A stretch of DNA of 64,000 bases. It comes from CF-162 sp963667205. GTDB taxonomy: Bacteria > Chloroflexota > Dehalococcoidia > SM23-28-2 > RBG-16-64-32. The position numbers and the translations under genes were made by a program. The notes under the pieces are model-generated. The model did not search any database. It saw only the letters and a program-made list of their open reading frames with translations, and had not been told where the DNA came from. The DNA is taken from positions 1,240,001 to 1,304,000 of the forward strand of contig OY762959.1 in NCBI GenBank assembly GCA_963667205.1, in the 5' to 3' direction. Positions 33,165 through 42,476 of the stretch are shown here, in pieces (the first letter of the stretch is position 1; each line of letters begins with the position of its first letter).

Positions 33165-33965
33165 TCAGCCGGCGCGCGTCGCCCAGAGGTTGAGCCGCAC
33201 GTAGTCGGCACAGAGCGGCGCGCCAGACCGCTCCATCGTCTCGGCGACGACGTCTCGTAGGAAGCGCTCCGAGAGGTCCTCGGGCAGCGCCGCCGCCTGG
33301 TGCTGGAGGATGATCGTTCGCAGGTACAGCACAGCCTCGTCTTCGTCCTCAAACGTGACGGGCGCTTCAAAGAGATTGCCGCGCACGTCCCGCCAGCCGT
33401 TGCGCTCCAACGCCGCCTGCGCTTCCGCCACCGAGCGGTATTTTCGGAACTCGCTGTCACCCGAGACGTACTCGGAGTAGGGTGCGCGCTTCTCGACGGC
33501 GTGCGTCGCCTCGGTCAGCCGCGCGATGTTGCCTTTGCCGCCGCACTGCGCCCTCAGCCGTCCGCCGGGCTTCGTCGCCCGCGCCAGCGAGCCGAAGAGG
33601 CCATCATCGTCCGGGATCCAGTGGAAGACGGCGTTGGAGAAGACGACATCGACCTGCTCCGGCAGCTTGAAGTCCGTGAGGCTGGCGGTGATGGCGACCA
33701 CGTTGGTGACGCCGCGCTCGGCAAGCTCCTTCTCCAGGTTCGCAGTCATGTCCGGCGAGCTGTCGACGGCGTAGACCTTGCCGTCCGGCAGCTTCTGCAG
33801 GAGGTCCAGCGTTACGGAGCCGGAGCCACAGCCAGCGTCGAGCACCGTCTCATCGCCGCGCAACTCGAGGTCGTCGATCACCTGCTGCGCCCAGCCGCGC
33901 ATCGGCGTTCCGATGCGATCGTAGACGGCGGCGTTCCAGTCGGTGCGCGGAGCGTCCGGAGTCAA
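33165..33965 (-). CDS. SAM-dependent methyltransferase, trans-aconitate methyltransferase-like
   Basis: 266 residues. The Rossmann core reads LRGDETVLDAGCGSGSVTLDLL (motif I) and KVYAVDSSPDM (acidic loop), then VDVVFSNAVFHWIPDDDGLFGSLARATKPGGRLRAQCGG, a strong match in layout to Tam/UbiE-type enzymes with their FHWIPD segment. The small-molecule substrate is unknown. Its start lies only 7 nt before the stop side of the enoyl-CoA hydratase upstream, so the two are co-transcribed. Confidence 0.85.
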   Translation of the reverse strand: MTPDAPRTDWNAAVYDRIGTPMRGWAQQVIDDLELRGDETVLDAGCGSGSVTLDLLQKLPDGKVYAVDSSPDMTANLEKELAERGVTNVVAITASLTDFKLPEQVDVVFSNAVFHWIPDDDGLFGSLARATKPGGRLRAQCGGKGNIARLTEATHAVEKRAPYSEYVSGDSEFRKYRSVAEAQAALERNGWRDVRGNLFEAPVTFEDEDEAVLYLRTIILQHQAAALPEDLSERFLRDVVAETMERSGAPLCADYVRLNLWATRAG

Positions 33966-33972
33966 AAAGCGA

Positions 33973-34770
33973 CTACTGGCCTGTGAACTCGGGCTCGCGC
34001 TTCTCGAGGAAGGCCTGGAAGCCCTCGCGGAAGTCCTTCGTCTGGAAGAGCGGCAGGAGCTGCAGGAAGACGTGGTGCACGCTGGCCTCGAACGTCTCGT
34101 CCATGCTCAGGCGCATCATGCGCTTCGTGGCCTGCACGGCGAGCGGCGCGTTGGTCGCGATCTCGGCCGCCATCTCCGACGTAAACGCCGCCAGCTTCTC
34201 GTGCTCGACGACGTGGTTGACGAGGCCGGCTTCGAGCGACTCCTCGGCGCTGAGAGTCTGGCCCCGGAAGGCGATCTCGGAGGCCTTCGCCCAGCCGACG
34301 AGGCGCGGCAAGAGCCAGGCGCCGCCGCTCTCGGGCAGAACGCCGCGCTTCGTGAAGACGGCCGCCAGCTTCGATTCGGTCGAGGCGATGCGGATGTCGC
34401 AGCCAAGCGCGAGGTCCATGCCGTAGCCCGCGGCGGGCCCGTTCAGCGCACAGATGACCGGCTTATCGGTGTTGTGGAGCACGATCGGCGGGCTGCCGTT
34501 GAGGTCGAAGCGCTGTACGGCGAGGTTGCCGTTGGAGCCGATGCCGGTGCCGGCAGCGATGTCCTTGAGGTCGAGCCCCGCGCAGAAGCCGCGTCCGGCG
34601 CCCGTGATCACGATCACGCGGACGTCGTCGTTGGTATCGGAGTCGCTTAGCGCCCGCGACAACGACTCCAGCATGGGCCCGGAGATTGCGTTCAGGCGGT
34701 CGGGACGGTTGAGTGTGATGGTGGCGACGTGGTCGTTGACGTCGTAGAGCAGGTCAGCGTACTGGGACAT
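33973..34770 (-). CDS. Enoyl-CoA hydratase/isomerase family protein
   Basis: 265 residues of intact crotonase fold: ATITLNRPDRLNAISGPML, VIVITGAGRGFCAGLDLKDIAAG (first oxyanion-hole region), VICALNGPAAGYGMDLALGCDIRIAS (second oxyanion Gly) and KRGVLPESGGAWLLPRLVG (the Glu of hydratases). The C-terminal helical part ends EGFQAFLEKREPEFTGQ. It probably acts on an acyl-CoA in fatty acid or aromatic breakdown. Upstream of the methyltransferase on the same strand. Confidence 0.9.
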   Translation of the reverse strand: MSQYADLLYDVNDHVATITLNRPDRLNAISGPMLESLSRALSDSDTNDDVRVIVITGAGRGFCAGLDLKDIAAGTGIGSNGNLAVQRFDLNGSPPIVLHNTDKPVICALNGPAAGYGMDLALGCDIRIASTESKLAAVFTKRGVLPESGGAWLLPRLVGWAKASEIAFRGQTLSAEESLEAGLVNHVVEHEKLAAFTSEMAAEIATNAPLAVQATKRMMRLSMDETFEASVHHVFLQLLPLFQTKDFREGFQAFLEKREPEFTGQ

Positions 34771-34833
34771 AGGGACACCTCCGTTTATCGTGCCCCCAAG
34801 AATAGCACCTCGGGTTCGCCCTACCTACCCCGG

Positions 34834-36795
34834 CTACTGGGCTTCGGGCGGCAGCGGCGAGCCGATCTCTGGGCAGTCCGCCACCTGGGGTTGTGCGATG
34901 TCCGCGATGAAGGCGACGATCGCCAGCCCGTCGGCGGCATCGATGGCGCCGCTGCAGTTGACGTCGCCCTGCGAGACGCAGAACGGCGAAGCGCTGCCGC
35001 TCGTCGCGCGCAGGACGTCGATGGCGTCGTCCGGCCCGACCTTCGAGTCGCAATCGAGATCACCGGCCAGCGTCGGGCCGGGATCCGAGATGCCGACCGA
35101 ACCATCCTCTGTGAACAGCTGCAGGCCGATGTCCGGCACTTGCGCGCTAATCGCGGCGACTTCCACCTGCAGAATACTGAAGCCGGTGGGGACGTCCGCC
35201 GCCCGGAAGTCGACGTAGGCCGGCCGGAAGTGCCCGGACAGGGGCGACGAAGGCGATCCGAACACCGTGACACGCCCGTCCTCGAACACGCAGATTGTCT
35301 GTTCGCGGGGCGTGCAGCCCACAGCCTCGCTCACCGCAGAATCGAACGAAACGTAGACCTCGTAGACGGTTACTCCGGGGAACCCGGCTGTGACGTCCAC
35401 CGGCACTCTCACAATCTCGCCTGGTCGCACTTCCGCCTCGCCAGCCGAGGCCGTTACGGACGGGCGCAAGTCGAGGCAGTCGACGAAGCCGTCCTGGTCC
35501 CAGTCGGCGACCGCGGCCGGCGCGAACGACATGCCGGCGCCGTACTCCGTGTCGTAGCCCGGTTCGCCGAGGTCGATGGCAGCGCAGCGAAGCGTCTGCC
35601 GTACCTGCACCGGCTTCAGGTCAGGGTGCTGCGAAAGCAGCATGGCGGCGATGCCGCTGACGTGAGGCGTCGCCATCGACGTCCCGAAGTAGCTGCACAG
35701 CGCGAACTGCGTGTAGTCGTCCGCCGGCCCTGCACCGCAGGCGAACGCGTAGGTGCTCTGGAGGATGCCGTCGCCGTTGCCGCCCTCATCCTTCGTGCCG
35801 CCCGGGGCCAGCAGGTGCAGGCCGCCCTCACCCTCGTGCTCGCCGTAGCTCGAGTAGGCGGCGCGTTGCATCGAGCGGTCCAGGGCGCCCGCGGAGATGA
35901 CGGTCTCGATCCTCGCCGGGTAGTCGAGCTCCGGGTCGCCGATGAGGTCGCTGCCCCCGTTGCCGGCCGCCGCAACGACGACGACGCCGCTCACTTCCGC
36001 GTATTTGAACGCCTCGCGCTCGATTTCCGTCACGATTGACCCGCCCAGGCTCAGGTTGATCACGTCGGCGCCGTTATCGACGGCCCAGTAGACGCCCGCC
36101 GCGATGGCGTCCGATGAGCAGCCGAACGGCCGGCACACGCGCACCGGCATGATCGTCGCCTAGGGGGCGAGCCCGGCGACGCCCAGGGCGTCCCAGTCCT
36201 GCACCAGCGTCCCCGTGACGTGAGTACCGTGACCGTCCTCGTCGTTGGCGTGGACCGTGTCCTCGGTCGCGTCGTACGGAGAGACGAACTTCGCCTGCGA
36301 AAGCTCCGGTGAGCGTCCAAACTCCTCGTAGTCCTCGAAGGCGACGCCAGTGTCGAGGGCGGCGATCGTGACACCCGATGCGAACGACGTGCTCCAGGCC
36401 TCGGGCGCCCCGATCATCTTCATGTTCCACTGCAGCGGGAAGAACTCGTCGACGGGGACGCGCGAAGGCTGCTTGAGCGCGTTCAGCTCCGCCGACGCAA
36501 CCACGGGATCGGAACGCAAGCTCTCGATCGCCTGCGCCTCCCGGCCCGGCGGCAGGGAGAGCGTCGCGAAGCCGCCCCGGGCGGACACACGCTCGACGAC
36601 GGCGCCGACCTGCGAGGCCAGGCGGGCGGCCTCGGCCTGCGGTGAGTCGCCGTTCAGGCGCACAACCACTTCGCCGGTGGCGTACGCGGGCTGCCCCAGC
36701 ACTGAGGGCGAGGTCGCGGTAGCGGGGCCGGCCAGGGCCAGCGCCGCCAGCACGGCCAGCGGAAGTATGAGGCGGAAGGCGGAAGGTAGGGCCAC
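34834..36795 (-). pseudogene. Secreted S8 (subtilisin-like) protease with dockerin-like end, in-frame TAG
   Basis: From ATG 36795: signal peptide (LILPLAVLAALALAGPATA), propeptide, then catalytic Asp (TIAALDTGVAF) and His (DEDGHGTHVTGTL). After GVAGLAP a TAG stands at 36160-36162. The same frame goes on ATIMPVRVCRPFGCSSDAI, NGADVINLSLGG and the catalytic Ser (FGTSMATPHVSGIAAML). Next is a beta-sandwich domain and two Ca-loop repeats (GDLDCDSKVGPDDAID, GDVNCSGAIDAADGLA), ending at 34834. The full product is about 652 residues. All three catalytic residues are kept, with a single TAG where related proteases have an acidic residue. Confidence 0.75.
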
Positions 36796-36956
36796 GGTCG
36801 CTCTAAAGAGACGCCCCGGTCGTGCCTTTTCGCTGCTCTGCCGTCAGCCCCTCACAGAGCAGCCGCGGATACCAGTGCCAGAACTGCAGGTTCTTGCGCA
36901 GGGAATCGCCGACGCTCACGCTCCGCCTCGCCTCCGTTGACCGTGTATGCGGGCGG

Positions 36957-36986
36957 ATTGTCCGCCAGCCGGCGCGCCCGTGTCAA
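36957..36986 (-). promoter_or_regulatory. Promoter of the S8 protease gene
   Basis: On the minus strand TTGACA (36981-36986, perfect -35), 18 nt, GACAAT (36957-36962, 4 of 6). Transcription would start near 36950, leaving a leader of about 155 nt before 36795. Nothing else is apparent in that leader. Confidence 0.55.
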
Positions 36987-37007
36987 ACGAGCGCGGGTAG
37001 TGGCCGC

Positions 37008-37724
37008 TCAGGCGATGGCGGCGCAGCCCGGCGGCAGATCCAGCGGCAGCCCGCCGACCGCGCGCAGGATTATCAGCGCGTCGGCAGCGTTCACCTTGCC
37101 ATCGCAGTTCACATCGGCCAGCGCCAGGCAGGCCGCGGTGTAGGTCCCGGCGAGGTCACCGATGACGGCGAGCCCGTCCGCTGCGGACAGCGTCGAGTCG
37201 CAGTTCGCGTCGCCGGGAGGTGTCGGCGGCGTCTGGCCGTCGATCGTCACCGAGCCGTCGGTGACGGTCACCTCGTCCAGCATGTCGATGCCGATCGTGT
37301 CCGACAGCGAGGTGACGTCGACGTCGATCAGCACCGTGGAGCCGGCCGGGCCGACCGCCTCGAAGATGATCGTCGCGAAGAGGATATCGCCGCTGAAGCC
37401 GAGCAGGCTGACGCTGTTCAGGCGCAGGAGTCCCGGCGCCGCGCTGGTGTTGCAGAGCGCGATCGGCGTCTGGCACGAGTGCGGCGTCACCAGCGTCTCA
37501 TCGAAGATAACATCGATGCCAAAGGCGCCGATCGCCTGCTCCGAGTGGCCCGACAGCGTAAGCCCCACCGCACCGCCGGAGGCCACCGTGACGTCCTCCG
37601 CCGACACCGTCACGCCTTCGGCCAGCGCTTCACGCGCGACCAGAAGGGCGAGGACGCCGGCGATCAGCACGACAGCGGCACGCAGCATCGGCGCGGCCGG
37701 CGGTTTCGCCGTCAGAGTACGCAT
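37008..37724 (-). CDS. Secreted cohesin-domain protein with dockerin-like repeats
   Basis: 238 residues. A signal peptide (AAVVLIAGVLALLVA, cleavage near ALAEG) is followed by a cohesin-type beta-sandwich of about 130 residues. It starts VTVSAEDVTVASGGAVGLTL and contains IGAFGIDVIFDETLVTP and ILFATIIFEAVGPAGST. The end has two Ca-loop repeats (GDANCDSTLSAADGLAVIGD and ADVNCDGKVNAADALIILR). A protein with both partners of the cohesin-dockerin interaction could polymerise or bind the neighbouring dockerin-bearing proteins; that role is inferred. It lies upstream of the S8 gene, same strand. Confidence 0.8.
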   Translation of the reverse strand: MRTLTAKPPAAPMLRAAVVLIAGVLALLVAREALAEGVTVSAEDVTVASGGAVGLTLSGHSEQAIGAFGIDVIFDETLVTPHSCQTPIALCNTSAAPGLLRLNSVSLLGFSGDILFATIIFEAVGPAGSTVLIDVDVTSLSDTIGIDMLDEVTVTDGSVTIDGQTPPTPPGDANCDSTLSAADGLAVIGDLAGTYTAACLALADVNCDGKVNAADALIILRAVGGLPLDLPPGCAAIA

Positions 37725-37806
37725 TTCACTTCAATAGATCGCATTGGCGCCCCCGTAGTTACCGGAGGGCGGACAAGATCGGGTTGAGGAGGAGCCGTCG
37801 CCGTGC

Positions 37807-37824
37807 CTGTGACTGTAGTCACAG
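37807..37824. promoter_or_regulatory. CRP-type palindromic operator
   Basis: CTGTGACT-GT-AGTCACAG is an 18-bp palindrome with 8-bp perfect arms. It contains exactly TGTGA-N6-TCACA (37808-37823), the consensus bound by CRP/FNR-family regulators. It lies between divergent genes, 95 bp before the small ORF at 37902 and 83 bp before the cohesin gene start. A TATTCT -10-like box follows at about 37845-37850. Confidence 0.5.
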
Positions 37825-37901
37825 CCTCACACGGCCGACACGCCTATTCTAGATACAGGCGGCACGTCACAGGCGACCGCACTAACGGAAGGGAGACAGG
37901 A

Positions 37902-38096
37902 ATGCTCGGCTTCATATCGGAGGAGTTAGTCCAGACCATCTGTCGCGAACGCGAAGATGAGGCTCGCCGGGTTCACCCGCACACTGAACGAAGGCCGGAC
38001 CCGGAGCGCACTACGCACGAGTCCGAACAGCGGCGCACAACCCCACTGTGGAACGCTCCGGCGCTACGCAACGCCGTATCGCAGGCTCGGTGCTAG
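37902..38096 (+). CDS. Small hypothetical protein
   Basis: 64 residues from ATG 37902, with a GGGAGA ribosome binding site 6-7 nt upstream: MLGFISEELVQTICREREDE. The rest is Arg/Glu/Pro-rich and hydrophilic, ending NAVSQARC. No known family. It is preceded by a CRP-type palindrome and followed after 11 nt by the MMPL transporter, which may share its transcript. Confidence 0.55.
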   Translation: MLGFISEELVQTICREREDEARRVHPHTERRPDPERTTHESEQRRTTPLWNAPALRNAVSQARC

Positions 38097-38107
38097 AACT
38101 CCGCTGA

Positions 38108-40326
38108 ATGGCCTTCAGCCTATCGACTGAGTCGCTCGCTGCGGCGAGCGCACGGCGGCCCTGGCTCGTCATTGGAGTCTGGGCCGCTCTCTTTGCGACC
38201 TCCGTCTTCCTCATCGTCACGCTGCTCGGCGACGCCCTGACGACGGAGATCCGCCTCACGAACAATCCGGAGTCCCAACGCGCCGACGCGATCCTCGAGG
38301 AATGGCGCGGCGTCGACCACGACGACGAGATCATCATCGTCCAGTCGGAAACGCTGACCGTCGACGACGCCTCCTTCCAGACCCACACGCAGGAGCTGTT
38401 CGCCGGCCTCTCGGCGCTGCCGCCGGACGTCGTGCTGGGCGGCACGAACTACTACCTCAGCGGCGACGAGTCGCTGGTTTCGGCGGACCGCCACATCACA
38501 ATCATGCCGTTCGTCATGGCCGGCGATGAGCTCGACGCCGACGACAACATCGGCCAGGTACTGAGCCTGCTGGAGGAGTCCGACGCAGCGGCCGATTTCC
38601 GCGTGCTCGCTGCCGGCGGCGCCAGCATCAACCACGACTTCCAGGAGCAGGCCGAGAAGGACCTGACGACGGGCGAGGCGATCGGCATTCCGATCGCGCT
38701 GCTCGTACTGCTGCTCGTCTTCGGCGCGCTGACGGCGGCGATCGTGCCGCTGATCCTCGGCATCTTTTCGATCGTCGTCGCCATCGGCGTGACGACGCTC
38801 TTCGGGCAAGCGTTTGAGTTCTCCTTCTTCGTGACGAACGTGATCACGATGATGGGGCTGGCCGTCGGCATCGACTACTCGCTCTTTATCGTCTCCCGCT
38901 ACCGCGAGGAGCGAGCCAAAGGCCTGGAGAAGCACGCGGCGATTCGCTCTGCCGCCTCGACCGCCAGCCGGGCGGTCGAGGCGGCATGACGGTCGTCTTC
39001 GCGCTTCTCGGCATGCTGCTCGTCCCCTCGACGATCTTCCGCAGCCTCGGCGCCGGCGCGATCATCGTCGTCGTCGTCTCGATTCTCGTCACCCTGACGC
39101 TGCTGCCGGCGATCCTCGGCGTGCTTGGCGACGGTGTCAACGCGCTCCGGGTGCCGTTCGTCGGGCGCTCACTGGACCGCATCGACCACGAACGGACGGG
39201 CGGCTTCTGGGACCGCATCAGCCGCACCGTGATGCGCTATCCGGTGATCAGCCTGGTCGTCGCCGGCGGTCTCATGATCGCGCTGGCCATACCCTACCTG
39301 GATATCAGGACCGGCTCGGCCGGCGTCAGCACGCTACCGAAAAGCACGGACTCCTTCGAGGCGTTCACGCTCATCCAGGACGAGTTCAATTTCGGGCTCA
39401 TCGCACCGACGATGATCGTCGTCCGCGACGGTGACATCACCCGCCCGGACGTTCAGGGCGGCATCGGCCGGCTCTCGGACGCGCTCGCCGACGATCCGCT
39501 GTTCGGCACGCCGACGTTCGAGACGAACCCCGATCAGTCGATCGGCCTGCTCTCCGCGAACCTGAACGCCGATCCCCGGAGCGAAGTAGCCGTGGCCGCC
39601 GTGCGCAATCTCCGGGGCGAGCTGATCCCCAACGCGTTCGAAGGCGTCGAGGCGGAGGTGCTCGTCACCGGCGCCACCGCCAGCAACATCGAGTACTTCG
39701 ACACAACCGGCGAGTTCACGCCGATCGTCATCGCCTTCGTGCTCGGCCTGAGCTTCGTGCTCCTGATGATCGTCTTCCGCTCTATCGTCGTGCCGCTGAA
39801 GGCGATCGTGATGAACCTGCTCTCGGTGGGCGCCAGCTACGGCTTGCTGGTGCTCGTCTTCCAGAAGGGAGTGGGCAACGAACTGTTCGGCTTCCAACAG
39901 GTGGATATCATCGAGGCCTGGGTGCCGCTCTGGACGTTCTCGATCCTCTTCGGCCTCTCGATGGACTACCACGTCTTCCTGCTCAGCCGTATCCGCGAGC
40001 GCTTCAACTACACGCACGACAACCGCGAGTCGGTGGCGTTCGGCCTGCGCTCTACGGCGGGGCTGATCACGGGCGCGGCGCTGATCATGGCGAGCGTGTT
40101 CATGGGCATCGCCCTGGGCGAGCTGGTGATGTTCCAGCAGATGGGCTTCGGCCTCGCCGTGGCCGTGATGCTGGACGCGACGATCGTGCGTTCGGTGCTG
40201 GTGCCGGCAGCGATGGAACTCCTGGGCGAGCGCAACTGGTATCTGCCGCCGGCGCTGAAATGGCTGCCGGAGCTACGCACCGAAGGCCCGGCGGAGCCCG
40301 CACCCGGCGCCGCCGAAGCGCCCTAG
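38108..40326 (+). pseudogene. MMPL/RND family transporter, broken at an inverted repeat
   Basis: Part 1 (38108-38989, 293 residues): N-terminal helix, an outside domain, helices 2-5 and the motif VGIDYSLFIVSRYREERA, then SAASTASRAVEAA and a stop. Part 2 (38986-40326, 446 residues) resumes at TVVFALLGMLLVPSTIFRSLGAG, the segment that should follow directly. It includes the second-half motif GLSMDYHVFLLSRIRERFNY. A normal MMPL protein would be about 735 residues. The join is a -1 shift with loss of the conserved FFSG-like residues, located in a perfect 15-bp inverted repeat. A two-subunit reading is possible but unlikely. Confidence 0.75.
38951..38985. repeat. Perfect 15-bp inverted repeat at the MMPL break
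   Basis: Left arm GCCGCCTCGACCGCC (38951-38965), loop AGCCG, right arm GGCGGTCGAGGCGGC (38971-38985), with no mismatch. The second reading frame's ATG follows at 38986. The right arm replaces codons that are conserved in MMPL proteins. Confidence 0.8.
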
Positions 40327-40334
40327 CCCGTTGG

Positions 40335-40877
40335 CTAGTCGCCGAAGAGAAGCACGCCGCGAAATGGCAGCTGTAACCGGCCGCTAGCGTACAGAGCATC
40401 GAGAGCGTCTTTGGCATCATCGTAGCTATGGACGATGGTATCGCGACCTTGGTTTTTGTGGTGGTACTCTCTCATGACGCCGATGGCAAGGTATTGAGCG
40501 TCAAAGATCAGCGATGATCGCACAAGGTCTCTGTACACTGCGTTCCCCCTCGCCCCTCGCCCCGCCTCAACCTCTAGAACGATCCCGAATTCCTCGTGAA
40601 ATCCGTCCACCTCATAAGCGACCCGCTCTTGACCGCGGTCTCCGAAGAGGACAGGCCTTCGTATCTTGTCCGCCTTCTTCTTCCCACTCTCAACGATGAA
40701 GCCGCTTTCTGTCAGCTTGGAGCTGAGGACGGCGAGTACTCGGTCACTGTTAAGTCCGCGGACTCTAGCGGAATCAATGGACTGGCGGAACTTGGAGACG
40801 ACACCGATGAATTCAGCCACCCACGCTGGTGGTCTCTGGCTTGGGGGATAGTAGAACCAGTCGGGGTAGTCAGGCAC
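40335..40877 (-). CDS. Unknown protein, possibly PD-(D/E)XK nuclease-like
   Basis: 180 residues. N-terminus MPDYPDWFYYPPSQRPPAWV; a helix-rich first half with VLAVLSSKLTESGFIVESGKKK. The central YEVDGFHEEFGIVLEVEAGRG has an Asp, then an E-x-E at the end of a strand, reminiscent of PD-(D/E)XK nuclease cores although the final Lys is Glu. It is followed by YRDLVRSSLIFDAQYLAIGVM and IVHSYDDAKDALDALY. The composition is less GC-biased than its neighbours, hinting at transfer. Convergent with the MMPL gene. Confidence 0.5.
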   Translation of the reverse strand: MPDYPDWFYYPPSQRPPAWVAEFIGVVSKFRQSIDSARVRGLNSDRVLAVLSSKLTESGFIVESGKKKADKIRRPVLFGDRGQERVAYEVDGFHEEFGIVLEVEAGRGARGNAVYRDLVRSSLIFDAQYLAIGVMREYHHKNQGRDTIVHSYDDAKDALDALYASGRLQLPFRGVLLFGD

Positions 40878-40899
40878 GTTAACAGTCTAGCCTGTTGGA

Positions 40900-41795
40900 C
40901 TAATCCGCCGGCCGGATGACGAGGCACGGCACGTCCGCGCTGCGGCGGATGACGCCGTCGGCTACGCTGCCGAGGACGACCCGGCCGAGGCCCGACCGCC
41001 CGTTCGTAGCGATCGCGATCAGGTCTACATCCAGCTCGTCGACAGCTTGCAAGGTGCCGTCCACAGCCGCGCCGAGGCTGACGACGGTCGTCACTTCGAC
41101 GCCGAGCGAGGTCACCCCTTCGGCGGCGCGGGCCAGGATCTCGCGTGCCTGTTTCTGCATCTCTTCGACGGCATCGCCGAGGGCGGCGGCGCCGGCCGCC
41201 TCGAACCCGGGATAAGCCGACAGAGGCGCGACTGAGTGATATAGCACGAGCGAAGCGCCCATCGTCTTCGCGAACGCCTCGATCACAGGCAGGATGGTCA
41301 TCGCCACGTCTGAGCCGTCCAGCGGCACGAGGATCTTCTTGACGACGGGCCCCGGCGCTCCCCGGTCTTCACCCTCTTTCGGGTGCAGGACCAGCAGCGG
41401 TACCGGGGCGCGCTCCAGGATGTGCGTGGCGACGCTTCCAAAGAGCCAGCGCGCTAAGCCGGAACGACCGTGCGTGCTGATCGCGATCAGATCGGCGCCG
41501 GCCTCGTCCACGGCGGCGAGGACCGCCTCCGCAGCGTCGCCGTCGAGCACCTGAGTCGTGACCTTCTGGTCCCCGCCTGAGACGTCATTCTCGACCGTCG
41601 CCAGATACTCGGCGGCGACCTCGGACTCGCGCTTCAAGACCTGCAGAGTCAGAGTCGCGTCCCAGATCCCGACCTCCTGAAGGGCGGTCACGAAGAGGAG
41701 CTCGGCGCGGAGCGCTCGGCGACCTCGCGGGCAAAGGGGATTACGGCCTCAGCGATCTTAGAGCCGTCGAGCGGGACGAGTATCTTCTTGAACAC
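40900..41795 (-). pseudogene. Two-domain universal stress protein, frameshifted near the start
   Basis: From GTG 41795 (GGAGG site upstream) the first domain starts FKKILVPLDGSKIAEAVIPFAREVAER and then loses frame near 41700. In the next frame AELLFVTALQEVGIW continues without a break through the ATP loop ISTHGRSGLARWLFGSVATHIL. The second complete UspA domain follows (KKILVPLDGSDVAMTILPVI ... IATNGRSGLGRVVLGSVADGVI). One missing G in GCGCCGAG would explain it. Intact, the gene encodes about 298 residues, a tandem UspA protein binding ATP (G-x2-G-x9-G-S/T). Confidence 0.75.
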
Positions 41796-41918
41796 GGTAC
41801 CTCCAACCGGCCGCCCTGCTGCGGCCGATTCATGTGTAGCATGACGGCCGTCCCCGCGCCAGCCTGCCAACTGTCACCAGGAACCGGGCCTTAGGTCAGC
41901 CGCGTAGGAGGCGGGCGT

Positions 41919-42143
41919 TCAGCTGAGGGCGATACCGGGCGGGGTGATGCGCGCACGACCCTGCGCGCCCCTGCCGGCCGGATGCCCGGCCGCGGCTGCC
42001 GGCTCGGCCCGCTCACTGCACTGGAGGCACGTGTAGTACTCACCCGAGAAGTCGGAGCGGAACTCAAGGTCACCCATGCAGTGCGGACAGCACCTCAGTG
42101 TCAGAGCAAGATTCGGACTCGTCCGCGGAGGGAGGTTACGCAT
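41919..42143 (-). CDS. Small zinc-ribbon protein
   Basis: 74 residues from ATG 42143, with AGGAGT upstream. The central segment LRCCPHCMGDLEFR...EYYTCLQCSER has CPHC and CLQC knuckles about 21 residues apart, a zinc ribbon. The C-terminus is Ala/Gly/Arg-rich and disordered-looking. Divergent from the LLM gene downstream; no known family. Confidence 0.55.
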   Translation of the reverse strand: MRNLPPRTSPNLALTLRCCPHCMGDLEFRSDFSGEYYTCLQCSERAEPAAAAGHPAGRGAQGRARITPPGIALS

Positions 42144-42428
42144 AAAACACCACTCCTGTCTGGCGGACCTCGCGTCGCAGGGCAACGGTGTGCGGCCGGG
42201 GCGCGACGTGCGGCCCTCTCAGTGGCCTACGGGGTTAGCTGTCGGGTTAGGGCTGAGAGGTTCACTGCCCTTCCGCCGGTGGCGGATTAACCCCTGATGA
42301 GGGCGATGGTTCCCCCGCTCCTCCAGATTTCCGGAGAATTCGGCCTTCTCTCGAGCGTAGCTTAGCCGACGTCAGACGTCTGTCAATGGATGTCAGGTTA
42401 CGAAAGCGGATTTCCCCACGGTTTCTCT
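42144..42428. other. Intergenic region with one palindrome
   Basis: The 333-nt gap up to the LLM gene at 42477 contains no supportable gene. A perfect 10-bp palindrome CAGACGTCTG lies at 42373-42382, about 47 bp upstream of the LLM promoter's -35 box, and could be a regulator site. Confidence 0.35.
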
Positions 42429-42457
42429 TTGACGCCCACGGGGCAGCCCTATATTCT
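42429..42457 (+). promoter_or_regulatory. Sigma70-type promoter of the LLM oxidoreductase gene
   Basis: TTGACG (42429-42434), 17 nt, TATTCT (42452-42457). Transcription would begin near 42464, just before the AGGAGGAG ribosome binding site, so the leader is only about 13 nt. Confidence 0.65.
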
Positions 42458-42476
42458 CGCGTGCAGGAGGAGAGCC

